Assembly: GCA_947588985.1 (NCBI GenBank)
Contig: CANQBG010000012.1
Location: forward strand, 1 to 40,149
Length of the DNA: 40,149 nucleotides
Direction of reading: 5' to 3'
From: an uncultured Clostridia bacterium
Lineage (GTDB): Bacteria > Bacillota > Clostridia > Christensenellales > Borkfalkiaceae
Under the pieces are notes generated by a model. It did no database searches. It was not told where the DNA came from and worked only from the letters and a program-made list of their open reading frames with translations. The translations under genes and the position numbers were made by a program. Positions within the stretch are counted from its first letter, which is position 1. Each line of letters begins with the position of its first letter. Of the stretch, positions 7,861 to 16,985 are shown piece after piece.

Positions 7861-8643
7861 TCAGGAGGCGGACTCTTCCTTGCGGAGGAAGCGGTTGGGG
7901 GAGTAGGTGGAGAGTTGACTGCGGGCCTCCATGGCGGAGAATGCGCGGTCGCGGAGGTCGGACCTCTGCCTGCGCGGAGGGAGTTCTTCATCGGGGAAGA
8001 AGGGCCCGTCGATGTAGACGGTGGCCTTCACGCCGCCGAAGAGTTTGCGCTTTTTGTACGTCGTGGTAAAGGTGAAGAGGGGCCGCTTCGTCTCCACGGG
8101 ATAGGCAAAGGAGGTGGCGGCGAAGGGGCGGATCTCCGTGTAAAGCGGCCAGATGTGCGCCTCGGGATAGATGACCACGACGTCTCCCCGCTCGGCCCGC
8201 TTGTGGATGGCCGAAAGGAAACTTTTTTGCGTGGGCAGACTGTCGGGCACGGGCATGCCCCCGAGATCTTCCACGATGCGCTTCAAGAAGGGGATGGAGA
8301 TGGCGTCGGGATTGATCACGATGTAGGGCTTTTGGGGGAAGGCCGCCATCGAGGGAGTGAAGGCGTCGCCCGCCGCGCGCGTGTGGTTCCCATAGAGGAA
8401 GTATCCCGTCTTGCGGTAGGGGCGGAGCTTGTCCCTTCCCACGAGTTTTTGCCCATAGGCGATCTTGAGAAAGAGGTAGCACACGGGCGTCGCGACGCAG
8501 TGGTGGAGAAACCACGCCACGGCGCGGCGGACCCTGCTCCGCGGGAGATAGCAATAGTTCTCGGGGAGCCGCTTGGTGGAGATGTTCGTCCCCGCAAAGT
8601 CGTCGTGCAAGGGGTCGGTGTAGTAGAAAACGCGCTCTTTCAT
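7861..8643 (-). CDS. PlsC-like lysophospholipid acyltransferase family protein
   Basis: 260-residue protein of the glycerophospholipid acyltransferase fold. One hydrophobic segment (AVAWFLHHCVATPVCYLFL) precedes the active-site block YGNHTRAAGDAF. The usual motif is H-x4-D; here the spacing is H-x5-D, so a divergent subfamily is likely. VVIYPEAHIWP occupies the place of the second family block, and VKATVYIDGPFF is a later family-like strand. It probably acylates a glycerolipid at the membrane; the substrate is not predictable. ATG 8643 overlaps the upstream glycosyltransferase stop as ATGA, so the two are translationally coupled and may act on the same lipid. Confidence 0.8.
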   Translation of the reverse strand: MKERVFYYTDPLHDDFAGTNISTKRLPENYCYLPRSRVRRAVAWFLHHCVATPVCYLFLKIAYGQKLVGRDKLRPYRKTGYFLYGNHTRAAGDAFTPSMAAFPQKPYIVINPDAISIPFLKRIVEDLGGMPVPDSLPTQKSFLSAIHKRAERGDVVVIYPEAHIWPLYTEIRPFAATSFAYPVETKRPLFTFTTTYKKRKLFGGVKATVYIDGPFFPDEELPPRRQRSDLRDRAFSAMEARSQLSTYSPNRFLRKEESAS

Positions 8644-9773
8644 TCTCGTAAAGCGGCGGCGTCCGCGAGCATCTGCTCCATGCGCAGCATGCACTCCGTC
8701 TGGCGGAATTGGTCCCGCTTGGTGCGATAGGTCTCTTTGTACGCCGCGATCTGCGCGGGGTTACGGTAGAAATAGGCGATCTTCTCCGCGAGGTCGTGCG
8801 CGTCTCCCATCTTGAAGAGACAGCGTTCGTCGGCGGCGAAGGCCTTGGTCGCGCTGCGCGGGGAGTTGCAGATGACGGGGACGAGCCCGCACGCGATGGC
8901 CTCGAGGCAGGAGATGGCCTCGATCTCGATGACGGCGGTGTGGACGTAGAGATCGGCCTTTTGCAGGGCGGCGGGAAGTTCCTCGCGCGCGTAGAAGCGG
9001 AAGTCGGCGTCTACCTTCTTGCGCTTGGCGAGCCGCTTGAGCTTCTTTTCCTGCGGGCCGCAACCCGCAAAGCAGATCTTCACGTTGTCCTTGAAGTCGC
9101 ACAGCGCCACGGCCTTGATGAGCGTCTGCTGGGCCTTCTCCTTGCTGAAGCGCCCCGTGCAGAAGATGGTGAATTTTTCGTTTGCGGGGGGCGTCTCCTT
9201 GGGCGGCTCGAAGAACATATCGTTGACGCCGTTGGAGATGACGCGGCAGGGGATCTCCGTCTTAACCTCTTTTTCGAAGAGCTCGCGGATGAACTGCGTG
9301 GGGTAGTGGACGATGTCCACCCGCCGGTAGAGGGCCTTGTAGTAGCCGAGATAGGTGAGATGATTGATGAGGCGGTTGTCCATGCACGCGATGTGGGCGG
9401 TGAAGTTCTCCGCCTGCGCATGGAAGCTCGCGGTGACGGGGACGCCCGCCTCCTTTGCGAGTTTGGAAGCCTTCGCGCCGAGGAAGAAGGGCATGAGGAT
9501 GTGGACGACGTCCGCCCCTTGGATGACGCGCTCGAGAATGGCCTTATCGGGCTTGGCGAGGGTGACGTTGTTCGCCTTCAGAATGAGGTTCAAGGGCCCG
9601 AAATTTTTGACGGGGACGACGACGTAGCCATCCTTTCCCTTCTTGTCCGGGTCGGCGCAGACGACGGTGACGTCGTGCCCGCGCTCTCTGAGAAAACCGA
9701 TGAGGTTGTAGGCCGCAAGCGAGGTGCCGTTGTTGGGTTTGCCCAAAACATCACAGACGATAGCGATCTTCAT
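8640..9773 (-). CDS. GT4-family glycosyltransferase
   Basis: 377-residue GT-B retaining glycosyltransferase. The N-terminal Rossmann domain begins MKIAIVCDVLGKPNNGTS, the acceptor side has ADVVHILMPFFLG, and the donor side has FTIFCTGRFSKEKAQQTLI and the family E-x7-E block EIEAISCLEAIACGLVPVIC. Related enzymes glucosylate or mannosylate diacylglycerol or phosphatidylinositol; with an acyltransferase partner a glycolipid role is a reasonable inference. The ATG has AAAGGAG upstream. It is first in a two-gene operon with a good promoter at 9843-9871, divergent from gyrB. Confidence 0.88.
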   Translation of the reverse strand: MKIAIVCDVLGKPNNGTSLAAYNLIGFLRERGHDVTVVCADPDKKGKDGYVVVPVKNFGPLNLILKANNVTLAKPDKAILERVIQGADVVHILMPFFLGAKASKLAKEAGVPVTASFHAQAENFTAHIACMDNRLINHLTYLGYYKALYRRVDIVHYPTQFIRELFEKEVKTEIPCRVISNGVNDMFFEPPKETPPANEKFTIFCTGRFSKEKAQQTLIKAVALCDFKDNVKICFAGCGPQEKKLKRLAKRKKVDADFRFYAREELPAALQKADLYVHTAVIEIEAISCLEAIACGLVPVICNSPRSATKAFAADERCLFKMGDAHDLAEKIAYFYRNPAQIAAYKETYRTKRDQFRQTECMLRMEQMLADAAALRE

Positions 9774-9842
9774 AGGGGTCTCCTTTTGTCATAAAGTACC
9801 GCGAAAGATTTTTCGTTTGTCATAAGTTTCCATGACATTTCA

Positions 9843-9871
9843 ATCATAGCACAAGCGGCGCGAGATGTCAA
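9843..9871 (-). promoter_or_regulatory. Sigma-A promoter of the glycosyltransferase operon
   Basis: On the minus strand, perfect TTGACA (9871-9866), a 17-bp spacer and TATGAT (9848-9843) preceded by TG, an extended -10. The leader is about 60 nt. Confidence 0.8.
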
Positions 9872-10003
9872 CAAAAATGAAGCGGAAAGTTCAAACAAAT
9901 TACCGCGGGGCTCCGGCGGGCAAAAAGGGGGCGTTTTTTTGGAAAAAAAGGCGGTTTTCGGCCCGAAATGGAATTTTTTCTGCCGATTCGCCTCCGGAAT
10001 CGG

Positions 10004-10032
10004 TTTACTTTTTTGCGATCGTATGTTATAAT
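10004..10032 (+). promoter_or_regulatory. Sigma-A promoter of gyrB
   Basis: TTTACT (10004-10009), 17-bp spacer, perfect TATAAT (10027-10032) with TG at 10024-10025 (extended -10). Predicted start of transcription is near 10039. Confidence 0.75.
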
Positions 10033-10037
10033 AGTTC

Positions 10038-10060
10038 CGTACACGCGCGCGTGCGCGTGT
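10038..10060 (+). promoter_or_regulatory. Alternating purine-pyrimidine palindrome at the gyrB start site
   Basis: Twenty-three bases strictly alternate pyrimidine and purine, mostly CG and CA steps, directly at the predicted start of transcription. ACACGCGC (10041-10048) pairs with GCGCGTGT (10053-10060) as an 8-bp stem. Such a tract can adopt Z-DNA or a cruciform under negative supercoiling. Confidence 0.6.
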
Positions 10061-10111
10061 CGATCGGGTCAAGAATGGGACCTCGGTCGAAGAGCAATGA
10101 GGAGGATCATC

Positions 10112-12025
10112 ATGCCCGAAAAAGTGGAAACGGCCTACGGCGCGGAACAAATTCAGGTGCTCGACGGACTCGAGCATATCCGCAAGCGCCCCGGCATGTA
10201 CATCAGTTCAACGGACGAAAAGGGGCTTCACCATTTAGTCTCGGAGGTCGTCGATAACTCCATCGACGAGGCGCTCGCGGGCTACTGCGACCGCGTGGAC
10301 GTGACGATCAACGCGGACGGGAGCTGCACCGTCGTGGATAACGGCCGCGGCATCCCCACCGAGATCCACCCCAAGGAGGGCATCTCCACGGTGGAAGTCG
10401 TCTTTACCAAGGTCAACGCGGGCGGCAAGTTCGGCGGCGATTCGGGCTACAAGGTCTCTTCGGGCCTCCACGGCGTCGGCGTCAAGGCCGTCAACGCCCT
10501 CTCCGAATGGCTCGAGGTGGAGGTCTCGCAAAACGGACACGTCTATAAGCAGGTCTACAACCGCGGCGTGCCCCAGCGCGAGCTCACCATCATCGGGGAT
10601 ACCGATAAGACGGGCACCAAGGTCACCTTCTTCCCCGACAGCGAGATCTTCGAGACCATCACCTTCAAATACGACATCCTGCGCGTGCGCCTCAAGGAGC
10701 TCGCCTTCCTCAACAAGGGGCTCACCATCACCCTCACCGATCTTCGGGAGGGGCACGGGCGCACGGACACCTTCTTCTATGAGGGGGGCATCCGCGAGCT
10801 CGTCGAGGAGCTCAACAAGGGGCAGGAGACCCTCTTCGCGCAGCCTCTCTACTTCGAGGCGCAGGAGGGCACCACCGTGTGCGAGATCGCCCTCCAATAC
10901 AACGAGAGCTATAACGAGGTCATCTACTCGTATGCCAACAACGTCAACACCATCGACGGCGGTACCCACATCGAGGGCTTGAAGCTCGCCCTCACCAAGA
11001 TCATCAACGACGCCGGCCGCAAGCTCAACATCTTAAAGGATTCCGATAAGCTCACGGGCGAGGACGTGCGCGAGGGCATCACGGCCGTCGTCTCCGTCAA
11101 ACTCGAGGACGCGCAGTTCGAATCGCAGACCAAGGATAAGCTCAACAATTCCTTCATCCGCCCCTTCGTCAACAAGGCCGTGGCGGATCGCTTCGGGGAA
11201 TACCTCGAGGAACACCCCTCCGAAGCGCGGGAGCTCGTCCTCCGCTGTATCACGGCGCAGAAGGCGCGCGACGCGGCCCGTAACGCCCGGGAACTTACGA
11301 GAAGGAAGGGCGTGTTGGAATCGACGACGCTCCCCGGCAAGCTCGCGGACTGCTCGGACAAACGCCCCGAGCTCTGCGAGATCTACATCGTCGAGGGCGA
11401 CTCGGCAGGCGGCACGGCCAAGCAGGGCAGAGACAGGCGCTTTCAGGCCATCCTTCCCCTCCGCGGGAAAATTCTCAACGTCGAGAAGGTCCGCCTCAAC
11501 CGTGCCCTCGAAAACGCCGAGATAAAAGCCATGATCACGGCCTTCGGCTGCGGCATTTTAGACGACTTCGACGAGAGCAAACTCCGCTATGACCGCATCA
11601 TCTCCATGACCGATGCCGATGTCGACGGCGCGCACATCCGCATCCTACTTCTCACCTTCCTCTTCCGCTACATGCGCCCCCTCATCGAGCACGGGCATGT
11701 GTACTCGGCCAAGCCGCCCCTCTATAAGGCGAGCGTGAAGGGCAAGGAGGACGTCTACCTCTACTCCGAGGAGGAAAAGGTGCTCTTCGACGCCGCCAAT
11801 AACAACAAAGTGGAATATCAGCGCTACAAGGGCCTCGGGGAGATGTCCACCGAGCAGCTCTGGGATACGACGATGAACCCCGCCACGCGCACCCTCATCA
11901 AGGTCTCCATGCAAGACGCGGTGGAGGCGGATAAGATGTTCGGCATTCTGATGGGGGAGAGCCCGGCGCTTCGGCGGCAGTTTATCGAAGAAAACGCCAC
12001 TCTCGTCACCGATTTGGATATCTAA
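10112..12025 (+). CDS. gyrB: DNA gyrase subunit B
   Basis: ATPase subunit of gyrase, 637 residues, normal for Firmicutes. The GHKL ATPase domain has EVVDNSIDEALAGYC (catalytic region near 49), VVDNGRGIP (near 76) and GLHGVGVKAVNALS. The TOPRIM domain has EIYIVEGDSAGG (about 427) and MTDADVDGAHI (about 499) for metal binding, and the C terminus has QRYKGLGEMS. ATG 10112 is preferred because MPEKVETAYGAEQIQVLDGL aligns with the family start and GAGGAGG lies 6 bp upstream; an ATG at 10097 overlaps that site. gyrA follows after 309 bp with no clear promoter of its own, so co-transcription is likely. Confidence 0.99.
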   Translation: MPEKVETAYGAEQIQVLDGLEHIRKRPGMYISSTDEKGLHHLVSEVVDNSIDEALAGYCDRVDVTINADGSCTVVDNGRGIPTEIHPKEGISTVEVVFTKVNAGGKFGGDSGYKVSSGLHGVGVKAVNALSEWLEVEVSQNGHVYKQVYNRGVPQRELTIIGDTDKTGTKVTFFPDSEIFETITFKYDILRVRLKELAFLNKGLTITLTDLREGHGRTDTFFYEGGIRELVEELNKGQETLFAQPLYFEAQEGTTVCEIALQYNESYNEVIYSYANNVNTIDGGTHIEGLKLALTKIINDAGRKLNILKDSDKLTGEDVREGITAVVSVKLEDAQFESQTKDKLNNSFIRPFVNKAVADRFGEYLEEHPSEARELVLRCITAQKARDAARNARELTRRKGVLESTTLPGKLADCSDKRPELCEIYIVEGDSAGGTAKQGRDRRFQAILPLRGKILNVEKVRLNRALENAEIKAMITAFGCGILDDFDESKLRYDRIISMTDADVDGAHIRILLLTFLFRYMRPLIEHGHVYSAKPPLYKASVKGKEDVYLYSEEEKVLFDAANNNKVEYQRYKGLGEMSTEQLWDTTMNPATRTLIKVSMQDAVEADKMFGILMGESPALRRQFIEENATLVTDLDI

Positions 12026-12334
12026 ACGCGTATAGGCTTCGCCATGCGTCGTCGAAGATGCGCTTTCCTTGGTCGTGTACGTCTATGTACACTCCCTTCG
12101 GAAATGCTCCTTCTCCTCGCCTTGCTCGCCTCTCCGCGTTTTAACGGTACCCTCATTCGCTTGGAATAGGCGGATCCGCGAGCCGAAGATGCGCTTTTCT
12201 CGGTCGTGCACATCAGGAGGCCTACCTTGAATTCCGTGAGGCGAGACCTCAGACATGGTATGCCCGTTTTCGCTCTCAGGCGTGTTCCGCAAGATCGCCC
12301 AAACAAAATTGTTGAAATCATCAAGGAGTAAGAT
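12026..12334. other. gyrB-gyrA spacer with internal repeats
   Basis: 309 bp without a gene, unusually long for this gene pair. It contains an imperfect 33-bp direct repeat (12051-12083 and 12182-12214, both with GAAGATGCGCTTT), a small hairpin GTGTAC/GTACAC at 12075-12092, and an exact copy of the dispersed word at 12252. No terminator and no clear promoter were seen. Confidence 0.65.
12252..12271 (+). repeat. Dispersed word GACATGGTATG
   Basis: Exact 11-mer at 12252-12262, preceded by CCTCA and followed by CCCGTTTTC. It is the best example of the extended consensus and lies 73 bp before gyrA. Confidence 0.9.
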
Positions 12335-14983
12335 ATGGCCAAAAGAGAAACAAGCCCCGAGCTCACAGAAGAATTCAAAAAGACGCTCGAGATGACCAAG
12401 ATCCTCGATATCGAGGTCAACGACGAACTCAAACGGTCGTTCATCGCCTATGCGATGGCCGTCAATAAGTCCCGTGCCATTCCCGACGTCCGCGACGGCT
12501 TGAAGCCCGTCCATCGCCGCATCCTCTATGCCATGCACGAGATGGGTCTCTACAACGACAAGGCCTACCGCAAGTGCGCCCGTATCGTCGGTGACGTCAT
12601 GGGTAAATTTCACCCGCACGGCGATAGCTCGGTCTACGACGCGCTCGTCCGCCTTGCGCAGGATTTCTCCATCAACTTCCCCCTTGTAGACGGGCACGGC
12701 AACTTCGGCTCGGTAGACGGAGACCCGCCCGCGGCCATGCGTTATACGGAGGCCCGCCTCACCAAGCTCGCCGCCGAGATGCTCCGCGACCTCGATAAGG
12801 AGACGGTGGACTTCTTCCCCAACTTCGACGGCATCGAGATGGAGCCGGCGGTGCTCCCCGCCCGCTTCCCCAACCTCCTCGTCAACGGCTCCGACGGCAT
12901 CGCCGTCGGCATGGCCACCAACATCCCGCCCCACAACCTCGCGGAGGTCATCGACGGGACGATCGCCATGATCGACAACCCCGCCATCACCGTAGACGAG
13001 CTCATGGACTACATCCCCGCGCCCGACTTCCCCACGGGCGGCATCATCATGGGCAGAAGCGGCATCCGCAAGGCCTACAGGACGGGGCAGGGCAACATCG
13101 TCATCCGCTCCAAGTGCGAGATCGAGGAACACGGCACGGGCGCCAACGTCCGCTCCCGCATCATCGTCACCGAGATCCCCTATCAGGTCAATAAAGCCCA
13201 ACTCATCATCCAGATCGCGGACATGGTCAAGGATAAACGCATCGAGGGCATTTCGGATATCCGCGATGAATCGGGCCGCGAGGGCATGCGCATCGTCATC
13301 GAATGCAAGAAGGACGCCAATGCGCAAGTCGTCCTCAACACCCTCTTCCGCCACACCAATCTGCAGATCTCCGACGGCATCATCCTCCTCGCCCTCGTCG
13401 AAAACGGCACCGAGCCCAAATATCTCACCATCCGCGACATCCTCGAATACTATCTCAAACATCAGAAGGAAGTCATCGTAAGGCGTACCCGCTACGACCT
13501 CCAAAAGACGGAGGAGCGCGCCCACATCGTGGAGGGGCTCGTCATCGCCCTCGCCAATATCGACGAAGTTATCAAGATCATCAAGGAATCGCGCGATAAA
13601 AACGACGCCACCCAAAAGCTCACGGCCGCCTTCGAACTCTCCGAAAAACAGGCCAACGCCATCCTCGAAATGCGCCTTCAGCGGCTCACCGCCCTCGAAG
13701 TGGAAAAATTGCAGGCCGAACTTGCCGAGCTCCATGCCACCATCGAGGACCTCAAGGATATCCTCGCCAACGAGTCCCGCGTGCTTTCCATCATCCGCGA
13801 CGACCTCATCGCCATCAAATCGAAGTACCCCTCCGAGCGCAAGACGGAGATCTCCGTGGACTACGGCGACATCGAGGACGAGGACCTCATCGACGAGGAG
13901 GACGTCGTCATCTCCATGACGCACGGCGGCTACGTCAAGCGCATCCCGCTCACCGAGTATAAGGCCCAGCACCGCGGCGGCGTGGGCGTCACGGGACATA
14001 AGACGAAGGAGGAGGACTTCATCGAGCAGATGTTCGTCTGCTCCACCCACCACAATATCCTCTTCTTCTCCAACTTCGGCAAGGTCTACGCCATGAAGGG
14101 CTACATGATCCCCGAGGCCAACCGTCAGGCCCGCGGCAGAGCCATCGTCAACCTGCTCCCGATCGCGGCAGGGGAGAAGATCGCGGCCATCCTTCCCGTC
14201 TATGAAAACGGCACGGGCTACCTCGTGATGGCCACCAAGCGCGGCCTCATCAAAAAGACGGCGACGAGCGAGTTCGAACGCATCATGAAGAACGGCAAGA
14301 TCGCCATCAAGATCGCGGAGGGCGACGAGCTCATCTCCGTGCAATTCACGAGCGGCGACGACCAGATCATGATCGCATCGCATTCGGGCAAGTGCATCCG
14401 CTTCAATGAATCGGACGTGCGCCCGATGGGCCGCGGCACGATGGGCGTGCGCGGGATCACCCTCGTGGGGGACGACGTCGCCACCGACATGCTCGTGCTC
14501 AAAGAGGGCTTCGATATCCTCACCGTCTCCGAAAACGGCTTCGGCAAACGCTCCGATCCCGCCGATTACAGGCTCCAGAGCCGCGGCGGCAAGGGCATCA
14601 AGGCGGGCGTGTTCAACGATAAGACGGGCGCGCTCGTCAATATGAAGCTCGCGAGCGACCTCTATGACGTCATGCTCGTGACCTCGGCGGGCATCATCAT
14701 CCGCATGCACCTCGAGGCCATCTCCAAGATCGGCAGGGCGACGCGCGGCGTACGCCTCATGAACGTGCGCGAGGGCATCGTGGCTACCGTTGCCGTCACC
14801 GAAAAGGACGAGGAGGCCGAAGTCGAAGCGCCCGAAGAGACGGCGGCAGACCTCTCCCCCGAGGACCTCGCGGAGAGCGCGGAGGACATCGCTGAGGAAG
14901 AGGCTGAGGCGGCGGAGGAGGCACCCATGCCCGAGGATGACCCCTCGGAAACGGCCGACGACGACCCCGCAGACGACGAATAA
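12335..14983 (+). CDS. gyrA: DNA gyrase subunit A
   Basis: DNA breakage-reunion subunit of gyrase, 882 residues. The winged-helix core has [20 protein letters not shown] (from residue 93) and [10 protein letters not shown] with catalytic Tyr137. In the quinolone-resistance region Ser98 and Asp102 stand at the E. coli Ser83 and Asp87 positions, so no classical resistance change is seen. The C-terminal beta-pinwheel contains the GyrA-box-like QSRGGKG, the feature separating gyrase from topoisomerase IV. The last 60 residues are a strongly acidic tail. The ATG has AAGGAG upstream. It ends at a bidirectional terminator facing the accessory block. Confidence 0.99.
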   Translation: MAKRETSPELTEEFKKTLEMTKILDIEVNDELKRSFIAYAMAVNKSRAIPDVRDGLKPVHRRILYAMHEMGLYNDKAYRKCARIVGDVMGKFHPHGDSSVYDALVRLAQDFSINFPLVDGHGNFGSVDGDPPAAMRYTEARLTKLAAEMLRDLDKETVDFFPNFDGIEMEPAVLPARFPNLLVNGSDGIAVGMATNIPPHNLAEVIDGTIAMIDNPAITVDELMDYIPAPDFPTGGIIMGRSGIRKAYRTGQGNIVIRSKCEIEEHGTGANVRSRIIVTEIPYQVNKAQLIIQIADMVKDKRIEGISDIRDESGREGMRIVIECKKDANAQVVLNTLFRHTNLQISDGIILLALVENGTEPKYLTIRDILEYYLKHQKEVIVRRTRYDLQKTEERAHIVEGLVIALANIDEVIKIIKESRDKNDATQKLTAAFELSEKQANAILEMRLQRLTALEVEKLQAELAELHATIEDLKDILANESRVLSIIRDDLIAIKSKYPSERKTEISVDYGDIEDEDLIDEEDVVISMTHGGYVKRIPLTEYKAQHRGGVGVTGHKTKEEDFIEQMFVCSTHHNILFFSNFGKVYAMKGYMIPEANRQARGRAIVNLLPIAAGEKIAAILPVYENGTGYLVMATKRGLIKKTATSEFERIMKNGKIAIKIAEGDELISVQFTSGDDQIMIASHSGKCIRFNESDVRPMGRGTMGVRGITLVGDDVATDMLVLKEGFDILTVSENGFGKRSDPADYRLQSRGGKGIKAGVFNDKTGALVNMKLASDLYDVMLVTSAGIIIRMHLEAISKIGRATRGVRLMNVREGIVATVAVTEKDEEAEVEAPEETAADLSPEDLAESAEDIAEEEAEAAEEAPMPEDDPSETADDDPADDE

Positions 14984-15058
14984 AAAGCAAACCGGAGTGA
15001 TAGAACGGAAAGCAAAGAAAAACAAAGAAAAGCGAAGAAAAAACAAAGCGAAATTCAA

Positions 15059-15088
15059 AAAAATGCGGCACCCTGCCGCATTTTTGTT
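15059..15088. terminator. Bidirectional terminator between gyrA and the minus-strand block
   Basis: AAATGCGGCA (15061-15070) pairs with TGCCGCATTT (15074-15083) around CCC, with T-runs on both sides. It serves gyrA on + and the last gene of the accessory block on -. Confidence 0.92.
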
Positions 15089-15127
15089 TGGCTCGAACTC
15101 TCTTCGCCGGCTTTGTGTTCATGGAGC

Positions 15128-16015
15128 CTATATTCGATCCTTCCGCTCTTCGTATTCCTCAACGAGGTCTTTTACAAGGGAACGCGCGTCGGGCGAAAGC
15201 TCCGCGAAAATAGCGTATTCCTTCCGCTCGAGCGGCGGCTTTTTCTCCTCCTCCGCAAGGTCCGAAAGATCGATTGCTCCTTCCCGGGATATGAGATCGG
15301 CAACGTCGATCAGCAGTTCGCGCAGGAGCCCCCGCCTCTTTTGAGACTGTCTTTTCGGATAGTCGGCGGCGATGCCCTCCACAACATGCACAAAGCGCGG
15401 TTTGTCGCTACGGTAGATCGCGGCGCAGGGATAGGCGATCTTCCGGATCGCGCCGTCCCCGCGGCGGCGATAGACCTCGTCGAGGTGGGAAAAAATATAT
15501 TTCTCCATGCGGTCGAGTTCTTTCTCGGTGTAGCAATCCTTATGGATATACTCCCGGTACTTCCGATAGACGCGGTGCGCGGCGTAGGGCTCGGGCATGC
15601 CCAGCCCGGTCCCCACCCAAAAATGGAGAAACGGCGACGGGTCCTCGAGGTGCGTCGTCTCAAAGCGGTAGTCCAAATCGATGTATTTTACGACTGCCCA
15701 ATCCGCGCAACCGAGCCGAAAATCGACATATCCGGCGAGGGAATACGGCGCAATGTTCTCTCCCTCCGAGAAGATCACCTCGTCGTTACAGTCCTTCAGG
15801 CCGCATTCTTCCCTGCAGAAGCGCTCAAACGCCGCAAAGGCGATGGCCGCAGGGGAATCGCTTCTTCTCTCGATGATCTCCTGTAAGAAGTCCGTTCCGT
15901 CGCTTGGAACTTCCGCGCGGAACTCGCGCTCGCCCGTCTCGTCCAAGCCGAGGATGGCGCTCGGCTTGCCGCGCATAGAATTGTCCTCAACGTATGCAAA
16001 AACCCGATGGCGCAT
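15128..16015 (-). CDS. Protein of unknown function, tandem paralogue A
   Basis: 295 residues, not recognised. It is clearly homologous along its whole length to the next gene (16075-16959). Shared blocks are VEDNS near the N terminus, LDETGER, FCREECGLKDCNDEVI, YVDFRLG, PEPYA, IHKD-YTE-ELDRME and PPLERKEYAIFAELSP near the C terminus. There is no signal peptide or membrane segment, so it is probably cytosolic, and no catalytic motif is recognised. The ATG at 16015 is chosen because it aligns with the paralogue start; the ribosome site (GGGAAAC) is weak. It is last in the minus-strand block. An immunity, adaptor or inhibitor role is possible but unsupported. Confidence 0.75.
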   Translation of the reverse strand: MRHRVFAYVEDNSMRGKPSAILGLDETGEREFRAEVPSDGTDFLQEIIERRSDSPAAIAFAAFERFCREECGLKDCNDEVIFSEGENIAPYSLAGYVDFRLGCADWAVVKYIDLDYRFETTHLEDPSPFLHFWVGTGLGMPEPYAAHRVYRKYREYIHKDCYTEKELDRMEKYIFSHLDEVYRRRGDGAIRKIAYPCAAIYRSDKPRFVHVVEGIAADYPKRQSQKRRGLLRELLIDVADLISREGAIDLSDLAEEEKKPPLERKEYAIFAELSPDARSLVKDLVEEYEERKDRI

Positions 16016-16074
16016 GATCTTGTTTCCCGTGATTTTTATTTCGGTTGTTGCCGATCGGCGCAAATCACCGTGCT

Positions 16075-16959
16075 TCACGCCCGGCTTCCCAATTCTTCGA
16101 TGATCGGTTTGACCGTCCGGAAAGCTTCGGGGGAGAGCGCCGCGAAGATCGAATACTCTTTCCTCTCGAGCGGCGGCTTCTTTTCTTCCTCATCGAGTGA
16201 GGCGAGATCGATCTCTCCTTCGCAAAAGATGCTGTCGGCAATGAGCGCGAGCATACCTTCGAGTACCCGACGTTTCCTCGCGGAACGCCGTCTTGCGTAA
16301 TCGGAGACGATCTGCTCCAAAACGCGCCGAAAGCGATCCCGGTCGCCCCTGTAGATCGCGGCGCAGGTGTCGGAGATAAAAATGCTCGCGTCCGACCTGC
16401 TGCGCCGACGGCGGTAAGCCCCGTCGAGACGGGGGAGAACGGCGTTCTCCATGCGGTCGAGCTCCTCCTCCGTGTAGAAGTCCTTGTGAATGAGTTCTCT
16501 GTACTTTGCATAGAGCGCGCGGGTGGCGTAGGGCTCGGGGAGCCCCGCCGTATGGACCTTGCGGAATTCTTTGAAGGGCAGGGGATGTTCGAGATGCGCC
16601 GTCTCGTAGCTGTAGTCGAACTCGATATATTGCACAACCGCCCAATCCATGGCGCCCAGCCGGAAATCCACATAGTCTGCAAGGGTTTTCGGCGGGATAT
16701 TTTTGTATTGGGCGAGGATCACCTCGTCGTTGCAATCCTTCAGGCCGCATTCCTCTTTGCAGAAGCGTTCGAGCGCCGCGAAGGCGACGGCAGCGGGGGA
16801 ATGCGCGTCGGTCACGAGTTGTTTTTCATAGTCCTCCTCGCCGCGGCTGTCCACTTCGTAGCAAAACAGGCGCTCGCCCGTCTCGTCTAAGGCGAGGATC
16901 CTATGCGGCTTGTTCTTTTTGGAATTATCCTCAATAAACAGAAATACTCGCTTTTTCAT
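16075..16959 (-). CDS. Protein of unknown function, tandem paralogue B
   Basis: 294 residues, a diverged duplicate of paralogue A. Strongly conserved stretches are KPHRILALDETGER, AFAALERFCKEECGLKDC, the DWAVV block near residue 125, PEPYATRALYAKYRELIHKD and PPLERKEYSIFAALSPEA. The protein is rich in charged and aromatic residues and has no signal peptide. The Shine-Dalgarno sequence is weak (GGAGA about 20 bp away). It starts 26 bp after the metallopeptidase gene and 59 bp before paralogue A, so these genes probably share a transcript. Function unknown. Confidence 0.75.
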   Translation of the reverse strand: MKKRVFLFIEDNSKKNKPHRILALDETGERLFCYEVDSRGEEDYEKQLVTDAHSPAAVAFAALERFCKEECGLKDCNDEVILAQYKNIPPKTLADYVDFRLGAMDWAVVQYIEFDYSYETAHLEHPLPFKEFRKVHTAGLPEPYATRALYAKYRELIHKDFYTEEELDRMENAVLPRLDGAYRRRRSRSDASIFISDTCAAIYRGDRDRFRRVLEQIVSDYARRRSARKRRVLEGMLALIADSIFCEGEIDLASLDEEEKKPPLERKEYSIFAALSPEAFRTVKPIIEELGSRA

Positions 16960-16985
16960 ACCGCAAGGGTTTTATGGGTCTCCGC

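Larger units (their letters stand above)
9774..10111. other. Divergent regulatory region between the glycosyltransferase operon and gyrB
   Basis: 338 bp without a gene. It holds the minus-strand promoter at 9843-9871, a leader with a direct repeat TTTGTCATAA (about 9785 and 9815), A/T-rich runs, and the gyrB promoter and alternating purine-pyrimidine tract at 10004-10060. Confidence 0.7.

Noticed and set aside
12611..12640. Quinolone-resistance change in gyrA
   Set aside because: Ser and Asp occupy the key positions; Ser next to them is usual in Gram-positive GyrA.
12083..15058. Long open frame on - opposite gyrA
   Set aside because: It is antisense to an intact gyrA, has a low-complexity acidic composition and no family motif.
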